A DNA stretch of 64,000 nt from Podocnemis expansa (taxonomy: Eukaryota; Chordata; Testudines; Podocnemididae). The first letter of the stretch is position 1. Each line of letters opens with the position of its first letter. A model generated the notes under the pieces. That model was given only the letters and a program-made list of their open reading frames with translations. It was not told the origin of the DNA and ran no database searches. The position numbers were made by a program, and so were the translations under genes. The stretch spans positions 2,498,032-2,562,031 of the forward strand of contig ML682118.1 of the NCBI GenBank assembly GCA_007922195.1, written 5' to 3'. This document shows, piece by piece, positions 9,760-20,230 of this stretch.

Positions 9760-10760
9760 CCTGTGCCTCCCCCCCACACATCCCCCAACCTCTGCTTGAA
9801 CTGAAAACCAAAAACAGTAGGAAATGGGAGACATCCTTTTCCTAATCTACCCATATCCAAAAGCCATCAGCACAATGAAGCTTCATTTGCATTGACTATG
9901 GAGAACCAGACTCCAAAGCAGAAGCCGCACTGAACTCTGGGATTGAAGAAGCAGGGAAGCATTGCCTGATGGGGGATCTCACACCAGAACGAACAAACTC
10001 AGCAATTATCAGACCATTCTAGTCACAGATGTGATACTTGATACCCAAAATACTGAGCCTGCCTGACTGTATTGTGAGCTTCTCTGAACCATTACACCCA
10101 GCCAGGAATGTGTATTGGCCACGTAAACAAGTCCTTATAAAAAACCTTTACCCACATAGTGCAGTAGTGTAGTGTGTGTCCTGTGCAAGTCCTGACTGGA
10201 TCCTTTCTGAATCCTGTGTGAGTCTGGATTGAGTCCTGAGTCCTGATGCTTGGATCTAAAGCTGGATCATTTCCACTGGGATCTGGCTTTTCTTCCTTGC
10301 TGATTGCTGTGGGAGCTTTGTTTCCATCCAGCCTCTGAGACCCTGATCTGCACAACCTGGAAACCTTTCTGCTACACAGAGTGGTGAGACACCCCCCCCC
10401 AACTTCTCTCTCTCTCTTTCTCTCCCCCCCCCCCAACCTCTCTCCCTTTGTGTTAATTATGACTCACTCTCTCTCCCTCTAGGCCTGATACAGTAGAATC
10501 TAGGTAATATTGTAGCTGGATGTTCTTTCCTTGTATGTTTATCAATGCTGTAACTGGGTATTTTGGGGTATTCTTCTCTCCTTTGTAATTATTCTTAGTA
10601 GTACAAGTTTTAGATACCTAGCAATAAAATGACTTTTGTTATTAAGCCAGTTTCCAGACTCTTTTAAGACATCATTCCCTCTCCTTTGTGGTCTTGGTTT
10701 CTTTATATCACTTTGCAGCAACGCTTCTATTACCTAGCCAAAGATCCGTGTAATGCCCAC
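9760..10760 (+). mobile_element. LTR-like sequence, candidate
   Basis: A TATA-like CTTATAAAAAACC at about 10132-10144 is followed about 480 bp later by AATAAA (10623-10628) and a T-rich stretch. In between lies a pyrimidine-rich block with C9-C11 runs near 10391-10433. This layout fits a retroviral or Gypsy LTR (U3-R-U5). Neither TG/CA boundaries nor target duplications were found, so the class and limits are open. Confidence 0.35.
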
Positions 10761-10794
10761 AACCCTGTAAGGTTTACTCATTGATCGGGATAGT

Positions 10795-11060
10795 AGCTTG
10801 ATTGACTCCAGGGGCATATAAGGGTGACAGCTGACAAGTGCTGTTTTGACCCAGCCTGATTGAGTCCAGGGGCATATAAGGGTAGCAGCTGAGAAGTGCT
10901 GTGTGACCCAGCCTGCTCAAGATCCATAATCCAGCCTAGTTTGGTGTGGTACAGGGGCACATAAGGGTAGCAGCAGAGAAGTGCTGTGTGACCTAGCCTG
11001 CTGAGTTCAGGGACACATAAGGGGTCAGCTGAGAGTGCTGATAGACCCGGTCCGCTCAGA
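10795..11060. repeat. Tandem repeat, about four units of 55-62 bp
   Basis: Each unit carries AGGGGCATATAAGGGT, then AGCTGAGAAGTGCTGTGTGA and CCCAGCCTG. Units begin near 10800, 10860, 10950 and 11005. A 30-bp spacer (ATCCATAATCCAGCC) separates units two and three. A minus-strand open frame crosses it but reflects the repeat. Confidence 0.8.
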
Positions 11061-11199
11061 CGCACCTCTGTAGAAACACAAGTCACACAAGCAGCACACT
11101 AATAGAAGTACCATCTTCCCCATAGAGAAAGCAACCCTAATAAATGAGCATACCCTGAGTCGGTGGGCAAAGTTGGTAACAAAGGCGTATTTCAGGGAA

Positions 11200-11900
11200 T
11201 GAGAGCTCTATCCAGGAATTTTTGTCACAAAATGACTGATATTAGGGCTGCAGAATGACATCCTGGATATTAGAAACACTAGGAACATACACAGCCAAGA
11301 GACGAGGGCCAGCCATTCATGAAGGATCTGTAGTGCAGTGAGTGGCATGTGACTAGATAGCGGTGACAGGCCACAACAGGCAGGAGGAAACATTCTGCTG
11401 AGCTAAGGGAGAAAATAAAATACAATTGCAAAAGCCTGACGATTGAAGAGATGGTTTGGTTTGTGCCCAGGAGGATACCTATGGCTTAGGGCAGGGTCTC
11501 AAACACACAGCCTGCGGGCCACATGTGGCCCTAAAACTATTTCCTGTGGACCACAACAAGACTATTGTTACCGATATCTGTGGTATTGTTATATGAAAAG
11601 ATTTCAGTGGTGTGGCCCTTGGGCTAATGTACTAGTCCTCATGTGGCCCTCATGGTGATTTGAGTTTGAGACCCCTGGCTTAGGGACACATGTTCTGATA
11701 TTCTGGATCTGCAGGATGGAGAGATTGCAGAGGAAGAAGTACATAGAAATGGAGATATGGATGGGTCCACACTAAGGCTATGAAGAACACATTCCTTACA
11801 ATTATTAGCACATATGACACTGAAAACCATACACCAAAGGATGTTTGGAAATTGGTCCAATCAGACCTCCCTAAGTGGACACAAAGTGCTGCTGTCAAAT
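11200..11900 (-). pseudogene. Olfactory receptor pseudogene split by a hAT element
   Basis: On the minus strand, from 11898 down, one reads a TM1-like YVLIIVRNVFFIALVW, then in another frame SMYFFLCNLSILQIQN (the PMYFFLCNLS motif of TM2). After the hAT insertion at 11492-11677 come RYLVTCHSLHY (degenerate DRYLAICHPLHY) and EWLALVSWLCMFLVFLISRM with SFCSPNISHF (TM4 and second outer loop). At least two frameshifts are present, and TM5-TM7 are missing beyond 11200. The parts are in receptor order, so this was one gene. Confidence 0.8.
11492..11677. mobile_element. hAT non-autonomous element with perfect 8-bp target duplication
   Basis: The left end is CAGGGTCTCAAACAC and the right end is GAGTTTGAGACCCCTG, an inverted repeat with a single-base gap. 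GCTTAGGG stands on both sides (11484-11491 and 11678-11685). The 186-bp interior holds GCGGGCCACATGTGGCC. Terminal CAGGG and an 8-bp duplication are diagnostic for hAT. It sits inside the olfactory receptor pseudogene, so it is younger than that gene copy. Confidence 0.9.
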
Positions 11901-12495
11901 GGAATCAAGTTCCCAGGAAGCTGAGGAAGATAAACTCCTGCATGCTGGTTTGGTTTCCTATTTCTGTGCTAGTCTGTTCTAGGTTTAAGAGGTGTTTAGG
12001 TGCCTAAAGAGGCAGATAGACCAGATTTGTAAAGGCAGTTAAGTGTTTAATAGGATTTAAAAAATAAAATCCAAACAGATTACAGCTTAACTCCAATTGA
12101 TTTCATTTGGGCACATCTGAAAATCCTGATAAGCACTGATCTACTCCTTTAGAAATATAAATATCTGAAAATAAGGCCCAGGTTCCCCAATTGAAAAGTA
12201 AAAATCCTAGAGCTATTTTATTGAGGTTGGTTCAGGAAAATCCCATTTGAATCACAAGAAAACAAAAGAAAAATAAAACTATATTTCAATCCAACTTTGA
12301 CTTGATGGTATTCCTTTTTTAGTTGAATGTCCAACCTTACGACAGACAGGCTAGAGTGCATGTGTCCTGCTGGCTGGTATCAGAACAGCCCATCCTTGTG
12401 TCATCCCTGTCCCACAAGCTGATGGGAAGTCCGTAGCCCTCTTGATTGGGCTGGAATAATTGGAGAAGGGGCTGTGGGCTTTTCACCTGCTGCGG
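11901..12495. other. No recognised feature
   Basis: It is AT-rich DNA. A GGGCACATCTGAAAATCC stretch near 12110 may be a trace of the old dispersed palindromic repeat described at 35060. Confidence 0.4.
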
Positions 12496-12499
12496 CTGA

Positions 12500-12785
12500 T
12501 TAGTCCAAACTAACTGCTTAGTTTGAAATCTTTTGCATTCTTAGTTTGAACTAGCACAAAGGAGACATGCTAGTTCCAACTAAATAAGTTTGAACTAGCA
12601 GTTAATTCAAACTAAACATGTTTTTTTAGTTAGAACTAACTTTTAGTTTGAACTAGCCACTCTTTTCTAGTTCAAACTAAAAAATTAGTTCAAACTAAAA
12701 AAAGTGTGGCTAGTTTGAACTAACTTTCGAACTACTTAGTTTGGATTAATCAAGTTCGAACTAAGATTTTTGGTGCAGATATCAC
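12500..12785. mobile_element. Family C MITE fragment (TAGTTTGAACTA palindromes)
   Basis: Repeated TTAGTTTGAACTAG, AGTTCAAACTAA and GTTTGAACTAACT units in both orientations, with AGACATGCTAG near 12564. It lacks clean terminal repeats; the right end decays near GGTGCAGATATC. Confidence 0.75.
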
Positions 12786-12885
12786 CTTATTGAATTTTGG
12801 AGGTTTAAAAAGTTCCAGAATCGGGCACAACACAATTAAGTTCAGTGTCGCATTGGGAACCCTGACCTGTACAACAACAGTCACT

Positions 12886-13001
12886 GGCTACATCTACATT
12901 GGGGAGGGTCCTGGAAGTCAACTTAACAAGGTTGACGTTAAGTCAGCATTGTTAAGTCAACATCAGGGTATGTCTGCACTGGACACACTGCAGACATAGC
13001 C
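12886..13001. mobile_element. Family A MITE remnants, including a terminal-repeat-only pair
   Basis: GGCTACATCTACATTGG at 12886 opens an element with four AAGTCAAC-type units. At 12966 GGGTATGTCTGCACTGG is followed after only a few bases by CTGCAGACATAGCC ending at 13001. The second pair is 36 bp of nearly pure terminal repeats. Confidence 0.6.
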
Positions 13002-13235
13002 GGTGACACCTCGCGCCATACCCTGACTCCTGCCCCATTTGGGCTCCCAGAGCCTAATCTGACTCCAGGGATCACTGGCAAGCAGCTGGGAGCCAAATCT
13101 GGCTCTCAAGCCCCTGCTATATGCTGGAGGGCATGAAGCCGGCTCCTGCCACCAACAGTGAGGGGCTGGGAGCCTCCCACCCATGCAGAGGGGCTGGGAA
13201 TTCCATCGGGATTCCTACCCTGTAAAGTTGACTTA

Positions 13236-13544
13236 GGGTGTGTTCACACAGCAGTCTTATTTCGAAACAACAGAGGTTGTTTCAAAATAAGAAACGCCAT
13301 GTTCACACGACGTACCGTTGTTTCTTAACAACTTAAACCCCATTTGGCGATGAAACAACATAGTTTTGAAACAATTATTTCAAAACAATCCCGTCTGAAC
13401 ATGTTATTTTGAAAAGACAGTGACTCGTTTTGAAATAACTGTTGTCCGAACATGCTATTTCGCTTTGAGCTTTTATCCTTAATTTGAATTCACTTATTTC
13501 GAAACAACTTGTATCAAAATAACCCCCTGTGTGTGAACATAGTC
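13236..13544. mobile_element. Family B MITE
   Basis: The left end is GGGTGTGTTCACACAG and the right end is CTGTGTGTGAACATAGTC. The interior is TTTCGAAACAAC / GTTGTTTCAAAATAA palindromes. Its closest relative is 55227-55588, with the same GTGTTCACACAG terminus. Flanks are TTA and TAA, not an exact duplication. Confidence 0.8.
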
Positions 13545-13559
13545 TAAGAAGCTTAGGAA

Positions 13560-13871
13560 TGCATAGTTCAAATTAGTTAGTACTGGCACTTAATCCAGAG
13601 TAAACACTTACTGGTAGTTTGAACATTAGTTTGGACTAAGTACTGGACTAAGTCCAGCCAGGACTCGAACTAACGCTTAGTATGAACTTAAATTTGAACT
13701 ATGGCAGTTAGTTATAACTAACAACATGGATTAGTTCAAACTAACAGTTAGTTCACAGTAGTCCACATTGTTAGTTCAAATTAATAGGCTGGAGGTTAGT
13801 TTGAGCTAATCTTGAAGTTACTAGTTCAGGCTAACAAGTCCGAACTAACTTTTGCTAGTGGAGACATAGCT
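13560..13871. mobile_element. Family C MITE fragment
   Basis: It carries TAGTTCAAATTAG, GTTTGGACTAAG and TAGTTTGAGCTAA units and ends TGCTAGTGGAGACATAGC. The left terminal repeat is lost next to the family B element. Confidence 0.7.
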
Positions 13872-13907
13872 CTTAAGTCAAATTAAACCCCTAGTGTAGA
13901 CACAGCC
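13872..13907. mobile_element. Family A MITE right end
   Basis: TTAAGTCAAATTAAACC and CTAGTGTAGACACAGCC form the right end of a family A element, with no left half. Confidence 0.55.
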
Positions 13908-14588
13908 ATTCTGAGGGCAAAGCAAAGTTTTAAATACTTTTCTTAACATAAATATTATTAGCCACATATTCATTCCTTTTTCACGGAGAGCTGGTGGTGA
14001 AAGGCAGCCCTGTTTCTGGCATACCAAGTGAATCCAATGGTCAAAATCTTAAGGCTTACATGGTCATTTGGCCTATTATATGGTCTGGTGACTATCAAAG
14101 ATATTCATATAAACACACAGCCTTCTTTGTCCAACACTGACTTCCTCACCCTAATAATATTGGGATACGCTTGTCTCACAGCTTAGTATGGCAATATCTC
14201 AATGTATTATATACATCAATTTGTTGCCAAGGCAAGTTTGCAGTTATGAATCTGCAGACATTAATATAATAAAATATGCAAAATCTAGTACCAATTCATA
14301 TTCTTGTGGTCAACTGGTATCATTTTAAAGAAAAATCCCCTACACATAATAATTCTGGTTCTCCAATAATTGAGGGTCACTGTTGGGTAACTCACTGTTC
14401 TAAGGCATATGTACAGTAGGAGTCAGAGCTTTATATTGATCACGGAAGCTAATGTCTTACAGAATATAGGCCTATAGGTTTCTTGTGTTAGTACTACATA
14501 AAATACTTTCAAGCTAAATTGATGGGATACAATACTAAATTTAATATGTGTTGCTTGGTGTTGGGATAACAGATTTCAGTTACAAACA
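13908..14588. other. No recognised feature
   Basis: It is AT-rich, with short frames only. No transposon ends or receptor motifs were recognised. Confidence 0.4.
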
Positions 14589-15012
14589 CATGTCCACACA
14601 GGCTTCTTATTTTGAAACAACAGAGGTTGTTTCGAAATAAGAAGCGGCATGTCCACACGACACACCGTTATTTTGAAACAATGGGACCCGTTGTTTCGAA
14701 ATAAAGGCTGTTATTTCAAAACCGTTAAACCTCACATCCAGTTGAAATAGCCGTTGTTTCAAAATGATTGTTTTGAAACAACGGTGTTCGGACACGTTGT
14801 TTTGAAACAACACCATTGTTTCAAAACAACTGTTTCGAAACAACATGTCTGAACGGCCTTGTTTCGAAATAACCAGTTCGAAACAACGGCTATTTTGAAA
14901 GCAGGCTTTCCCTTAATTCGAATTAACAAACTGTTAATTCAAATTAACTTATTTTGAAATAACTCATTTTGAAATGAGTTATTTTGAAATAATGATGCAT
15001 GTGCAGACATGA
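14589..15012. mobile_element. Family B MITE
   Basis: It begins near CATGTCCACACAGGCTTC and ends near CATGTGCAGACATG. The interior holds many TTTCGAAACAAC and TTATTTTGAAATAA palindromes and a TTAATTCGAATTAA unit. The outermost bases (GGCT / AGCC) have mutated, so the ends are approximate. Confidence 0.75.
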
Positions 15013-15446
15013 ATCAAGTTCAGATTTTAACTTTATTTGTAGGAATCTGTTGAAATGTTCAGAAGAACTAGCTGGAAATTTTCTGTTGAAATGTTTGGTT
15101 GTTTGCTTAGTTTGGTTTGTGTTTTGGACAGAAAATTGGGTTTGAGAGTCAATAAAAAAAATTCAAAGTAAGTATCTTCTTTCCTTTAAAATTTTCAAGT
15201 TTTCACTGAGAAGAAAGACACCTGGAAACAAAATAACATTTTGCCTTGGGGGTTTTTGGCTGAATTTCTAGCTGTTTTGTTTTTAGCTGAATTTTTAAGT
15301 TTTTGTTTACTAGAAAATTTGGAGTTATAGATAGTCAAGAGAAAAATTTGTCATTTGTATAGAAATGTTTTTCAGAGAGAACAAAACATTTTCTAATAAC
15401 TCCAGATTTCACCCAAATCTAAATATCAATACATTTTCTCTTTTAG
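15013..15446. other. Probable V2R intron remnant
   Basis: It is AT-rich sequence ending in ACATTTTCTCTTTTAG, a good splice acceptor for the exon that starts at 15447. Nothing else is recognised. Confidence 0.5.
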
Positions 15447-16148
15447 ATCAGCTATGCTTCATTCAGCACCATGCTGAATGATAAAAGCCCATTCCCTTCT
15501 GTTTACTGGATGGTTCCAAGTGACATACCTCAGTCCTTGGGAGTGGCCCGGTTAATGAAGCATTTTCGATGGACCTGGGTTGGCCTTATTACTTCAGATG
15601 ATGATAGTGGAGAAAAGTTTGTGCAGACTTTGAAGCCCATGCTCACTAAGAACAGCATCTGTCTTACCTTCACAGAACAGGCCCCTCAATTACTTTCCCT
15701 TTCAATGAACTATTCTTTAAAAGAACAACATTTTAAGTTACATTGCAGTACCACCCAGACAAAAGCCAAGGTGATTGTTCTCTATGGTGATGTAGACTCC
15801 CTGTTAGGATTAGAAATGTTTTTTACAAGCCAATATCGAATAGCACCAATTGGGAAGGTTTGGATCACAATAGCTCAGTGGGATTTCACTTCATACATTT
15901 CTATGAATAGATGGAATTTAAAACCCTTTCCTCGTGTCTTGTCCTTCACCGTCCATACAAAGGAAGTGCCCAGATTCCAAGAGTTTCTCTGGACACTCAA
16001 TCTTTATCTACGACAGGGAGATATTTTTATTCAGCAGTTTTGGCACATTGTATTTAATTATTCAATTCCAAATGCTGGCTTGATCATAAGGGATGGGAGA
16101 AATTGCTCAGGGAAGGAGGAACTGGCAAGCCTGCCAGGTTCTGACTTT
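15447..16148 (+). pseudogene. Vomeronasal type-2 receptor, ligand-binding-domain exon, truncated
   Basis: V2Rs are class C GPCRs of the vomeronasal organ that bind peptide or water-soluble cues through a large outer Venus-flytrap domain. Here an acceptor (CTCTTTTAG) is followed in frame by ISYASFSTMLNDKS, FPSVYWMVPSDIPQS, LMKHFRWTWVGLI, TKAKVIVLYGD and LSFTVHTKEVPRF, the text of V2R exon 3. About 230 codons stay open, with an NCS glycosylation site near the end. After ELASLPGSDF the frame runs into the terminal repeat of the MITE at 16149, and the remainder of the exon is not found beyond it. The gene cannot be functional. Its likely partner exon lies at 18701-19613. Confidence 0.9.
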
Positions 16149-16846
16149 GGCTATGTCCACATGCAAGATTTTATTTCAAAATAAGTCAATCCGAAATGAC
16201 TTATTTTGAAATAAAACCTTTCTTTCGAAACCACTTACTTCGAACTAAAAAAAATTTAGTTTAAAATAAGGGAAACCCTGAAAGTGAAATAGCATGTCCT
16301 ATGTGTGGACATGCTATTTTGCTACAGGAGAGGAGAACCCTGGGAGGTGTGGCAACATGGCCCCTTGTGGGCTATGTTGCCACCAACCAGGGTGGAGGGG
16401 TAAAGAGGGCTTGCCAGGAGCCACGGCACCCCCAGGATCCCCCGCCCAGGTCAGGGGAGCTGCAAGGGGCGCAGGGTGGCCACAGCTGTGGCAGCTCACC
16501 CTGCAGAGGTCTATGCCCTGCGGCAGGGTACCAGGGCTCCCTGCTTTTCCCCACTGCCAGGGCTGGGGGAAGCCCCACGGCAGGGGTGCCGGGTGCCCGG
16601 CTCTCCTCACTGCAGGGGTTGCTCTGAAGACCTGACAGCAGGGAGAGCCAGGCGCCCTGGCATTCCCGCCACAGGGCTTCCTCCAGCCCCAGCGGTGGGA
16701 AAAAGCAGGGAACCCCGGCACCCCCGCCGCAGAGTTTGCCAGCAGCCCCAGCAGTGGGGAAAAGCCTAGTGCCTGGCTTCCCACCAGTGGGCTTCGGGGC
16801 AGCCCCCTATAGCCTGCAGCGGGTGTTGCCTCAGCACCCTGGCCAG
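16149..16846. mobile_element. Family B composite MITE, truncated, inverted relative to 2855-3933
   Basis: It starts GGCTATGTCCACATGC. Its first 200 bp are collinear with the reverse complement of 3700-3933: shared TTATTTCAAAATAAG, GTGAAATAGCATG-like and GGCAACATGGCCCC. The GC-rich core follows, with PCC-type repeats and open frames on both strands that I do not consider genes. It stops abruptly after CACCCTGGCCAG and has no right terminal repeat. TTT precedes it inside the V2R exon. Confidence 0.75.
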
Positions 16847-17277
16847 CTATGTTCCCTCTAAGCTGTGTGCATGTGTGGACGCATGCAGGTCATGAAACCC
16901 GTGCACACAACAAAGTAAAGAATGCACAAAAAAATTCAATGCTGCTAATATTTTTATGCTATTTTAAGAAGGAGATTTCAAGTAGCATATTTCAAATAAG
17001 GTTTTGTAATTTATAAAATAATTTTCATCACCATTATCAAAATAAAATGTAAATATTATTTGCATCATACACACTTGCTTCATTGTGCTCACAAGTTTTC
17101 CCCAACAATTCCTTCATCAGGGTAAAAGTGGGTCACAGGTGCTCTCATAGGTCAAGATTTCACCATTAATGAGGAAGCCAGCATTTGGAACAGCAAGTTC
17201 AGTCAGGTGAGGTACCATTGCAAGCTGTAGCATCACAGAGAACATAGAAGATCCTTCCTGCCAAGCAGGGTGAATCT
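16847..17277. repeat. Probable old dispersed repeat, class unknown
   Basis: It begins TATGTTCCCTCTAAGCTGTG and has a GTGTGTGGACGCATGCAGG run, text that reads like a common vertebrate dispersed repeat, followed by AT-rich sequence. No second copy was found in this window, so the call is from memory only. Confidence 0.3.
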
Positions 17278-17425
17278 CATTATGTCCACACATACATTGT
17301 TATTTTGAAATAAGTTATTTCGAAATGAGTTAATTCGAATTAAGGGAAAGCCTGCTATTGAAACGGCTGTTATTTCAAAATGGTTATTTCAAAATAACAC
17401 CATTTGGACATGTTGTTTCGAAACA
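17278..17425. mobile_element. Family B MITE fragment
   Basis: It opens TATGTCCACACATACATTG with TTATTTTGAAATAAG and AATTCGAATTAAGGG units like the start of 58734-59116. It ends after TTGTTTCGAAACAAC, so roughly the right half is missing. Confidence 0.7.
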
Positions 17426-17756
17426 ACTTCAATTTTTCAGAAATCAGATTTTCAACTGAATAAAATATCTCACTAACTCAGCCTTTGAATAAATTTTGCT
17501 ATGAATCTGTTCAGCCTGCTTCAGTATTTGTTTCCCCCTGATATGACTTTTACTGGCAAGAATGTTCATGGAAACAGCACATATTATGCAAATAACTTAG
17601 AATCTCTGCTAAAAGGGAATTTCTGATAGATAATCCTGAATTCACCACACAAAATAGAAACAACATGGTGCAACCAGTGGGGTGTTTCAGTCAAAACAGA
17701 GTGGATTTCTGAAATTGGGTAAATGTAACCTGAATGTACAGATGTTGCAGTTTAAG
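17426..17756. other. No recognised feature
   Basis: It is AT-rich sequence without recognisable family text. It may be the remains of a V2R intron. Confidence 0.35.
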
Positions 17757-17955
17757 TTCCAGAAGGGTAGCTGTGTTAGTTTGTATACAGCAAAAACAAT
17801 GAAAGTCCTTTGGCACGTTAAAGACTAATAAATTTCTTTGGGCATAAGCTTTTATGGGCTTCAATCCACTTCGTCAGATGCAGGATGCAGATGCACCAGG
17901 CAAAGCAGGTTGCAGCCCATGAAAGCTTATGCCTGAAGAAATTTGCTAGCCTTAA
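17757..17955. mobile_element. Two Penelope-like termini in inverted orientation
   Basis: The left part (17757-17880) read on the minus strand gives CTGACGAAGTGG, GCCCATAAAAGCTTATGCC, AGTCTTTAACGTGCC and ACTAACACAGCTACCC. The right part (17881-17955) on the plus strand gives GCAGCCCATGAAAGCTTATGCC and GAAATTTGCTAGCCTT. The two share the GCCCAT-[G/A]AAA-GCTTATGCC block, so they are two copies facing each other. A family C MITE begins at once at 17956. Confidence 0.65.
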
Positions 17956-18342
17956 GGCTATGTCTACAGTAGCAAATTAGTCTGGACTAAGCTTGCTTAG
18001 TCCAGACTAATTCGAACAAGGTCTACACTAGCTTTTGACTAATTTGAACTAAAAAATGTTTAGTTCAAACTAGCCAGAACCTAGTTTGAACTCATTAGTT
18101 CAAACAGCAAGCATGATGTAGTCATGCTAGTTTGAACTAAATAAGTTCAAACTAGTGATTAGTTTGAACTAACCATGTTTTTTTAGTTCGAATTAAAAAG
18201 TTACTTTGAACTAAAAAAAGCATGGCTAGTTCAAACTAAAGAGTTAGTTTGAACTAAAAAAATTAGTTAGTTTGAACTAACTTAGGACTGCTTAGTTTGG
18301 ACTAAGCAAGTCTGAACTAAGCTTTTAGGTGTAGACATAGCC
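17956..18342. mobile_element. Family C MITE, complete
   Basis: The left end is GGCTATGTCTACAGTAGC and the right end is GGTGTAGACATAGCC, 387 bp in all. The interior is TTAGTTTGAACTAA units in both orientations plus TTAGTCTGGACTAAG near each end. Flanks TAA and ATT are not an exact duplication, though TTA lies one base inside on either side. Confidence 0.85.
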
Positions 18343-18700
18343 ATTAGTGCCACAGGACTTTCACTGAGGTTGTAGTTTGAATTTCTATATGTAATATTAA
18401 ATGCCAATAATTGTTTTCAGTGCCCGTGTTTCATCTTTCCTGTAAAAGCTGACCAGGTGAAATGTATCTCCACTGTAACTGCATTGGTTTAAGTGGATTT
18501 AAACTATTACATAATCATCCCTGGGGTATCAGAGACCCTAAATGCCCTCCCTGTTCTCTGATGTCATCCATCTCTTGATCATCAATAATATGTAGGGAAC
18601 GGCTTGTCTCATTTAATTGGACACGGACTAAATTTGTTTTTGTCAGGGAAATACTGTGACATGTTTCAGATACGGTCACTTCCTTTTTTTTCCCTTTCAG
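18343..18700. other. Probable V2R intron, with a possible trace of the cysteine-rich exon
   Basis: TTGTTTTCAG at 18412-18421 is followed by a frame reading VPVFHLSCKS and, after a stop, PGE. This recalls the VPVS-C-S-C-PG start of the V2R cysteine-rich exon, but the match is too short to be sure. The interval ends TCCCTTTCAG, the acceptor of the next exon. Confidence 0.35.
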
Positions 18701-19613
18701 ATGCGGATCATTGTGATAGGTGCCCAGAAGGTCAGTATCCAAACTGGGACCAAAATAGATGCATCACTAAGTCACAATTTTTCTTTCTTATGAAGAACCT
18801 TCAGGATTTGTTTCGGCTTCTTTTGCCCTTTTATTTTCTCTTTTCACAAGCTGGGTTCTAGGAATGTTTATTAAGCACCGGGACACTCCCATAGTCAGAG
18901 CCAACAACCAGGATCTCACCTACATTCTTCTCACATCTCTTCTGCTCTGCTTCCTCTGTACTTTGATATTCATTGGCCTGCCTGGGCAGGTGACCAGTCT
19001 TCTCTGACAAACAGCTTTTGGTATCATCTTCTGTGCCTCTGTTTCTTCTATGCTGGCAAAACCCATCACTACGGCCCTGGCCTTCAAGGTCACAAGGCCG
19101 GGAGCCAGGATGAGGAAGTGATGAGGAAAAGACTAGCCAGTTCTGTCATCATTTCCTGTTCCCTTGTCCAGGTTTTGATCTGCACTGTTTGGTTGGGAAC
19201 TGCTCCTCTATTCCCTGACTTGTTGGACATGAAATCAGAGACTCGACAGATCTTAGTTCAGTGCAATGAGGGCTCAACACGGCTTTCTATCATGTTCTGG
19301 GCTATGCAGGCCTTCTGGCCTTTGCTAGCTTCACGGTTGCTTTCCTAGCCCGGAAGTTGCCTGACACTTTCAATGAGGCTGAATTCATCACTTTCAGCAT
19401 GCTAGTATTCTGCAGCATGTGGGCACCCTTCATCCCACTTACCTGAGCACAAGGGAAAGAAAATACATGGTGGCTGTGGAGATATTCTCCATCTTGGCCT
19501 CCAGTGCTGGGCTACTGGGTTACATCTTTGTCCCCAAGTGCTACATCATTGTGCTGATGCCTGATCTGAACACCAGGGAGCAGCCAGTCAGGAAACCCAG
19601 GCCTGGGACCTAA
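18701..19613 (+). pseudogene. Vomeronasal type-2 receptor, seven-helix exon, frameshifted
   Basis: After an acceptor (TTTCCCTTTCAG) the frame reads DADHCDRCPEGQYPNWDQNR, the end of the cysteine-rich linker. Frameshifted pieces of the class C membrane domain follow in order: [67 protein letters not shown] with [22 protein letters not shown], then [20 protein letters not shown] and [16 protein letters not shown] before a stop at 19611-19613. Defects include a TGA after VTSLL (about 19005), a double TGA after RMRK and at least four frame changes. Exon order and spacing fit the ligand-binding exon at 15447, but the exon between them is not found. Confidence 0.9.
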
Positions 19614-19905
19614 GAACAATGAAATTCTGTCCTTTTGATGCCATTTCTCCATTTAACTCACTGATTTTGCCTGAAACACAAACTCTTCCTCTACCAGTAG
19701 TGTGTCTGGTGTACTGTGTTAGAGGACTGTAAGTGCTTCAGCAGCTAGGTCTTGTAGGTGCTAGTTCTGGTGGTCCCCAGGAACCCCTCAGGCCCTCAGA
19801 TAAGTGAAACAGAGTTTCCTAGTGGTGCCGGGGGGAAGTTTACAGATCTCCTAGGCACAGGCACTCAGATTTCCTAGAGAAGACTTTTTAGAAAATGCTT
19901 TCAAT

Positions 19906-20035
19906 CTTGTTTAAAAAATGTCAGTAATGGAGAGTCCACCACGATCCTTGGTAAACTGTTTCAGTGGTTAATTATTTTCACCATTAAAAATTAATGTCTT
20001 TTTCCCTGTCTGTCTAGCATTACCATGGTGTTTAA
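19906..20035 (-). mobile_element. CR1-like 3' fragment, old
   Basis: TCCACCACGATCCTTGGTAAACTG, then TTCAGTGGTTAATTA and ACCATTAAAAATTA resemble the reverse strand of the CR1 end. No tail is left. Confidence 0.4.
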
Positions 20036-20194
20036 GCATATTTTAGAAATTCTACAAGCAGTTGAAAAATATTATATTATTGTCCTGAGGGTCAGCTCAA
20101 TGCACAGGCCCTGACAAAATAGACTTTCCAGAACAGATGTGATGAAGTTTACATTTAATGTAAGCAATGCTGACCAACGGAGTTTCTCATTTGA

Positions 20195-20230
<36 letters not shown>
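20195..20230. repeat. (GAAA)n microsatellite
   Basis: About nine uninterrupted GAAA units. Confidence 0.95.
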
